Notes under the pieces: generated by a model
What the model was told of the DNA's origin: nothing
The model's input: only the letters and a program-made list of their open reading frames with translations
Databases searched by the model: none
Part shown: positions 5,649 to 7,912 of the stretch, piece after piece
Layout of the letters: each line of letters starts with the position of its first letter
Position numbering within the stretch: position 1 is the first letter of the stretch
NCBI GenBank assembly: GCA_937880585.1
Contig: CALFMR010000407.1
Location: forward strand, 1 to 7,912
Direction of reading: 5' to 3'
DNA: 7,912 bases
From: an uncultured Acidobacteriota bacterium
GTDB taxonomy: Bacteria > Acidobacteriota > Vicinamibacteria > Vicinamibacterales > SCN-69-37
Program-made: the position numbers and the translations under genes

Positions 5649-7187
5649 CTACTTCTTGTCCTTCTTGAAAATCCGTCCCACTTCGAGACCGAACTTCGGC
5701 GCGTCGCGCGTGCCGGTGATCTTGATCGGCACGACCGCGCCCGCGTGTTTGCCGCGGAACAGCCGGTCGAACGGCTTGATGAAGATCGACTTGAAGCCGC
5801 CGACCGCGTCCGAGACCGATGCCTGCATCGTGAGCGTGCCGTGGAAGTCCATCTCGCCGCTGGCGATGGCGTACGTGCCGTTCAGGTTCACTGCGGCGCC
5901 CGGCACCTGGAACGTGAGGCCCGTCAGTGTGGCCCTGGCATTGGCGAGCGCGAAGCGGCCGTGCAGGTTCGTGACCACGCGCGGCATCGGGTCGTCCTTG
6001 TCCTTGCCCTGACTTCGCCGGCTCAGCTCGACGATCTTCTGCTGTACCTCACCGCCGGTGAACGTCGTGTTCGCCAGACCGAACGTGCCCGAGAGCTTCA
6101 GGCGATTGCGGACGCGTGTCGGGCCCGGCGGCAGCGAGAAGCTCGCTTTGAAGCTCACATCGCCGACCATGACGGGCTTCGGCGCATCGATCACGAGCGT
6201 CAGCAGATCCTCGATGCGGCCATCCTCAACCTCGACCTGCAGGTCGACGGCGTGATTGCCGGGCCCTGGCAGGTTTCGGATGGCGCCCGTGACGACCATG
6301 GGGGTCTTGGCCATCGTCGCGTCGACGCGCTTCAACGTCGTCGTGCCGTCGGTGCCATCGACGACCGTCTCGAACGTGGCCGTCAGCCGTTGCGGTTGGC
6401 CGCCGAGGTCGAGATTGAAATCCGGGACCGTGGCGCGGCCGTTCGCATTGATTGCCGTCAGCGTGCCGCGGAACGATCCGGTGGATTCCAGGATGCCGCC
6501 GATGCCGTTGATAGTCGACAGGTCCGCGTGCGTAAACGTGTAGTCGCCTTCGACCGGCGTTTCCGGACCGGCATCGGCGTTCCACGGTCCGATGCGCCCC
6601 GTGGCGTTGACAAGCCCTTGGGGCACGGGATTGGTGAGCTGCGCCTTGAACGGCATCGCCAATCCGAATCCGACGTCGTCGACGGCGAGCGACGCGATGG
6701 CGAAGACGAGCGGCGTGTCGTCGCTCTCGCGCGGAACGAAGCGCAGTTCGGCGTTCTTCGTGACGAAGTGATCGACGATGACGTCCGACATGCCGCCGCC
6801 CGTACCGTTCTGTCCGGGCAGGCCGCCGCGACTGTCGCTCGGCGGCACGGCGATCGTCAATCCCTCGGCGTACACCGTGTTCACGTGCTTGCGCAGGATC
6901 GAGAGCGGTCCAATGTTCACCGAAAAATGTTCGATGCGGATGAACGGCGGCAGATCGGGGCGATGCGGCTGACGCAGCGCGAGACCGCTGCCGCTGATGT
7001 GTGGCCGCGGCAGCAGTCCGACTTCGACATGGTCGACGGCGGCATCCATGTGTAGATGTTCGGCCGCGCCGCGGACGAGGAGGGTTTTGATGTGAGCGGG
7101 CCGGAGCACGATGGCGAGGACCACGCCGAAGGCCGCCACGGCGGCGAGCGCCGCGATGGCGCCCCATACGAGGATGCGTCGGGCCAC
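5649..7187 (-). CDS. AsmA-like membrane-anchored protein
   Basis: Member of the AsmA/TamB-like superfamily: inner-membrane-anchored, periplasmic, beta-rich proteins linked in Gram-negatives to outer-membrane assembly and phospholipid transport between membranes. The 512-residue product starts with a basic residue pair and one hydrophobic segment (about 5-28, rich in Ala/Val/Leu). Then comes the AsmA-type N-terminal pattern: a charged segment with VEVGLLPRPHI and IRIEHFSVNIGPLSILR, and beta-repeat sequence throughout. The C-terminus has the AsmA_2-like end, with a GTLTMQASVSDAVGG stretch, VPIKITGTRDAPKFGLE and a lysine-rich tail. GTG 7187 is preferred over the in-frame GTG 7268 because the signal anchor begins right there and the 27 extra residues look unlike a leader; no clear Shine-Dalgarno supports either. 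It is convergent with the ThyX-like gene and divergent from the sulfurtransferase. It cannot be assigned to a named AsmA subfamily. Confidence 0.82.
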   Translation of the reverse strand: MARRILVWGAIAALAAVAAFGVVLAIVLRPAHIKTLLVRGAAEHLHMDAAVDHVEVGLLPRPHISGSGLALRQPHRPDLPPFIRIEHFSVNIGPLSILRKHVNTVYAEGLTIAVPPSDSRGGLPGQNGTGGGMSDVIVDHFVTKNAELRFVPRESDDTPLVFAIASLAVDDVGFGLAMPFKAQLTNPVPQGLVNATGRIGPWNADAGPETPVEGDYTFTHADLSTINGIGGILESTGSFRGTLTAINANGRATVPDFNLDLGGQPQRLTATFETVVDGTDGTTTLKRVDATMAKTPMVVTGAIRNLPGPGNHAVDLQVEVEDGRIEDLLTLVIDAPKPVMVGDVSFKASFSLPPGPTRVRNRLKLSGTFGLANTTFTGGEVQQKIVELSRRSQGKDKDDPMPRVVTNLHGRFALANARATLTGLTFQVPGAAVNLNGTYAIASGEMDFHGTLTMQASVSDAVGGFKSIFIKPFDRLFRGKHAGAVVPIKITGTRDAPKFGLEVGRIFKKDKK

Positions 7188-7195
7188 TGCGATCC

Positions 7196-7201
7196 AGCAT
7201 A
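7196..7201 (-). promoter_or_regulatory. Weak -10-like box close to the AsmA-like start (TATGCT)
   Basis: On the minus strand TATGCT lies 8 bp before the GTG at 7187, the same geometry as at thiI and the sulfurtransferase gene. It matches only four of six bases and has no -35, so the call rests mostly on position. Confidence 0.2.
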
Positions 7202-7314
7202 GGGGATCGATCCGGCCGGCGCCCGCGCCGGCGGCGTGTAGCGGCCCGGCGCGCTGGACGACGGGCACGATCGACGCGCGTCAAATCCGCGCCCGTCTGG
7301 CACTGGATTGGACA

Positions 7315-7343
7315 GATGTAACCGCGCGCGGCATTTTCAGCAA
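7315..7343 (-). promoter_or_regulatory. Weak, possibly activator-dependent leftward promoter
   Basis: On the minus strand TTGCTG (7343-7338) and TACATC (7320-7315) are 17 bp apart; each matches only three of six consensus bases. A start near 7308 would put the TGTGA-N6-TCACA palindrome at about -61.5, the class I position for CRP. The hexamers are poor, so this is a hypothesis. Confidence 0.25.
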
Positions 7344-7352
7344 AGGAATCGC

Positions 7353-7381
7353 TTGACGGTTTGTGAAACATTTCACATAAT
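7353..7381 (+). promoter_or_regulatory. Sigma70-type promoter facing right
   Basis: TTGACG at 7353-7358 and CATAAT at 7376-7381 are separated by exactly 17 bp, five of six matches each. Transcription would start near 7388, leaving about 280 nt before the next recognised gene at 7667. Either that is a long leader or a non-coding RNA is made. The spacer is almost filled by the palindrome described next. Confidence 0.65.
7362..7377. promoter_or_regulatory. CRP/FNR-family-type operator (TGTGA-N6-TCACA)
   Basis: TGTGAAACATTTCACA is a perfect inverted repeat with 7-bp arms and matches both CRP consensus half-sites exactly. It overlaps the spacer and -10 of the rightward promoter, a position expected to give repression, and is about 180 bp upstream of the AsmA-like start. 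Which regulator binds cannot be told from this window. Confidence 0.55.
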
Positions 7382-7392
7382 TGGGCTTGGTC

Positions 7393-7451
7393 GTTCCCGG
7401 TCCCCTGTTCTTTGGTTAGCGACCCGCGCGGCGCCCTGTTCCCGGTCGCCG
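7393..7451 (+). repeat. Degenerate heptad repeats (GTTCCCG/GTCCCCT type)
   Basis: GTTCCCG, GTCCCCT and GTTCTTT follow one another in 7-bp register at 7393-7413. After a 24-bp interruption, GTTCCCG and GTCGCCG recur at 7438-7451. The 10-mer GTTCCCGGTC is exactly repeated at 7393 and 7438, and CCCTGTTC at 7403 and 7434. The region would be transcribed from the rightward promoter. Confidence 0.45.
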
Positions 7452-7497
7452 TTTATCAGCGTAAGTTCCACCTCGCCTTTCCTGCTTCCTCTTGACA

Positions 7498-7590
7498 ACA
7501 CTCCTGAAATACCGGGGGCCGGGAACGAGCTTCCACCGGTCCCGGCTTGCTGGCGCAGTCCCTCGCTCCATCCGATCACAATCCTGAAAT
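7498..7590 (+). repeat. Spaced direct repeat, 80-bp period
   Basis: ACACTCCTGAAAT (7498-7510) and ACAATCCTGAAAT (7578-7590) differ at one base in 13. Both are followed 7-8 bp later by GCCGGGA (7518 and 7597). The matching spacing suggests a diverged duplicated unit of about 26 bp or paired protein-binding sites; chance is not excluded. Confidence 0.4.
7518..7546 (+). other. Inverted repeat, possible RNA hairpin
   Basis: GCCGGGA (7518-7524) and TCCCGGC (7540-7546) are perfect complements around a 15-nt loop. No T-run follows, so it is not an intrinsic terminator. It would form in any transcript from the 7353-7381 promoter. Confidence 0.35.
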
Positions 7591-7654
7591 CAGTTCGCCG
7601 GGAGGTTCGGGCAGGAAAGTCGGCCCATCGAGCGACGAACGAGGCATCTCCTCT

Positions 7655-7660
7655 TACAAT
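7655..7660 (+). promoter_or_regulatory. Candidate -10 box (TACAAT) just before the sulfurtransferase start
   Basis: TACAAT ends 6 bp before the GTG at 7667, so transcription would begin at or next to the start codon. There is no Shine-Dalgarno in between and no clear -35 at 16-18 bp. The geometry is the same as at thiI. Confidence 0.4.
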
Positions 7661-7666
7661 GTTGCG

Positions 7667-7912
7667 GTGCCTCACGCGTCGGGCCCGCTCGTCGACCCCC
7701 CTCGGCTTCACGGCGAGCTCGCGACCTTCACGCCGCCGCTCGTCATCGACGCGCGGCCGGCCGAGGAGTTCGCTCGCGGCCAGATTGCCGGCGCGGTCCA
7801 CCTCGACCTCTGGGGCGTGAGCCTCATCGACACGAGTGAGGCGCCGCTCCGCGCGTTCATGTGGATGATCGGGCACCTCTTCGCGTCCCGTGGCGTCAGC
7901 CCAGACCGGCCG
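7667..7912 (+). CDS. Rhodanese-type sulfurtransferase, 3'-truncated by the window edge
   Basis: Rhodanese-fold protein, probably a tandem-domain thiosulfate/3-mercaptopyruvate sulfurtransferase that passes sulfane sulfur through a cysteine persulfide. Only the first 82 residues are present: LVIDARPAEEFARGQIAGAVHLD at 25-47 is the classic rhodanese start (CH2A-type LVDVRxxxEFxxGHIPGAxHLD), followed by DLWGVSLIDT and LRAFMWMIGHLFASRGVSPDRP as in the N-terminal, inactive domain of two-domain enzymes. The active-site Cys, expected in the second domain, lies beyond the window. GTG 7667 is the only suitable start in frame near the domain, and a -10-like box sits 6 bp upstream. Because the neighbouring ThiI lacks its own rhodanese domain, a functional link is conceivable but not shown by distance or strand. 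A single-domain rhodanese cannot be excluded. Confidence 0.8.
   Translation, partial: MPHASGPLVDPPRLHGELATFTPPLVIDARPAEEFARGQIAGAVHLDLWGVSLIDTSEAPLRAFMWMIGHLFASRGVSPDRP

Larger units (their letters stand above)
7188..7666. other. 479-bp divergent intergenic control region
   Basis: No convincing gene was found in any frame here; the open frames crossing it have no recognisable motif and run through the neighbouring genes. It is more AT-rich around 7330-7385. It holds a near-consensus rightward promoter, a TGTGA-N6-TCACA palindrome, heptad-like repeats, a 7-bp-stem hairpin, a spaced direct repeat and a -10-like box before the sulfurtransferase, each listed separately. Confidence 0.7.

Noticed and set aside
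5745..7055. 436-codon plus-strand open frame opposite the AsmA-like gene
   Set aside because: Arg/Asp-rich shadow translation without domains; the minus strand has a signal anchor and AsmA-like ends.
7299..7313. sigma54-like sequence TGGCACTGGATTGGA
   Set aside because: The -24-like TGGCAC is good, but the position of the essential -12 GC is GA, and no gene start follows at a fitting distance.
7491..7520. TTGACA at 7492-7497 as a -35 box
   Set aside because: No -10-like hexamer is found 16-18 bp downstream; the position holds GGGGCC.
7308..7820. 170-codon open frame on the plus strand spanning the divergent region
   Set aside because: It shows no recognisable motif, runs through the promoter and repeats, and overlaps the sulfurtransferase in another frame where the rhodanese motif is clear.

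Overview
The window is GC-rich (roughly two-thirds GC by eye), densely coding, and looks like the chromosome of a Gram-negative, hopanoid-making bacterium. The combination of HpnE, a rhodanese-less ThiI, a LacD-type class I aldolase, a double-length ThyX-like protein, AsmA-type envelope proteins and many short palindromic or heptad intergenic repeats fits Acidobacteriota, perhaps Vicinamibacteria. That placement is an inference from memory of such genomes. I see no rRNA, tRNA, transposase, phage gene or CRISPR array.

Layout, left to right. (1) 1-1036 (+): 3' part of hpnE, hydroxysqualene dehydroxylase of squalene/hopanoid synthesis. (2) 1090-2289 (+): thiI, with a -10-like box placed so that the mRNA could be leaderless. 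(3) 2286-3272 (+): lacD-type tagatose/fructose bisphosphate aldolase, overlapping thiI by 4 bp and carrying its own -10-like box and Shine-Dalgarno. (4) 3273-3400: a non-coding gap made almost wholly of repeats, namely two head-to-head REP-like hairpins and a 7-bp tandem repeat that runs up to the next start codon. (5) 3401-3952 (+) def and 3949-5550 (+) tandem ThyX-like gene, overlapping by 4 bp and probably co-translated. (6) 5551-5648: convergent gap with a third REP-like hairpin, sharing an identical 26-bp core with the first, and a CTTCGCG triplet repeat. (7) 5649-7187 (-): AsmA-like membrane-anchored protein. (8) 7188-7666: a 479-bp divergent control region with a near-consensus sigma70 promoter, a perfect TGTGA-N6-TCACA (CRP/FNR-type) palindrome inside it, heptad-type repeats, a hairpin and a spaced direct repeat. 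(9) 7667-7912 (+): 5' part of a rhodanese-type sulfurtransferase.

The genes are mostly housekeeping: lipid (hpnE), tRNA thiolation or thiamine (thiI), sugar phosphate cleavage (lacD), N-terminal protein maturation (def), dTMP synthesis or a derived function (ThyX-like), envelope lipid handling (AsmA-like) and sulfur transfer (rhodanese). I do not see a clear new multi-gene system. The most notable items are the ThyX-like protein, whose two domains have each lost a different part of the signature motif; the REP-like family with a conserved GGAG head; and the palindrome-controlled divergent promoter region with a long repeat-rich leader.
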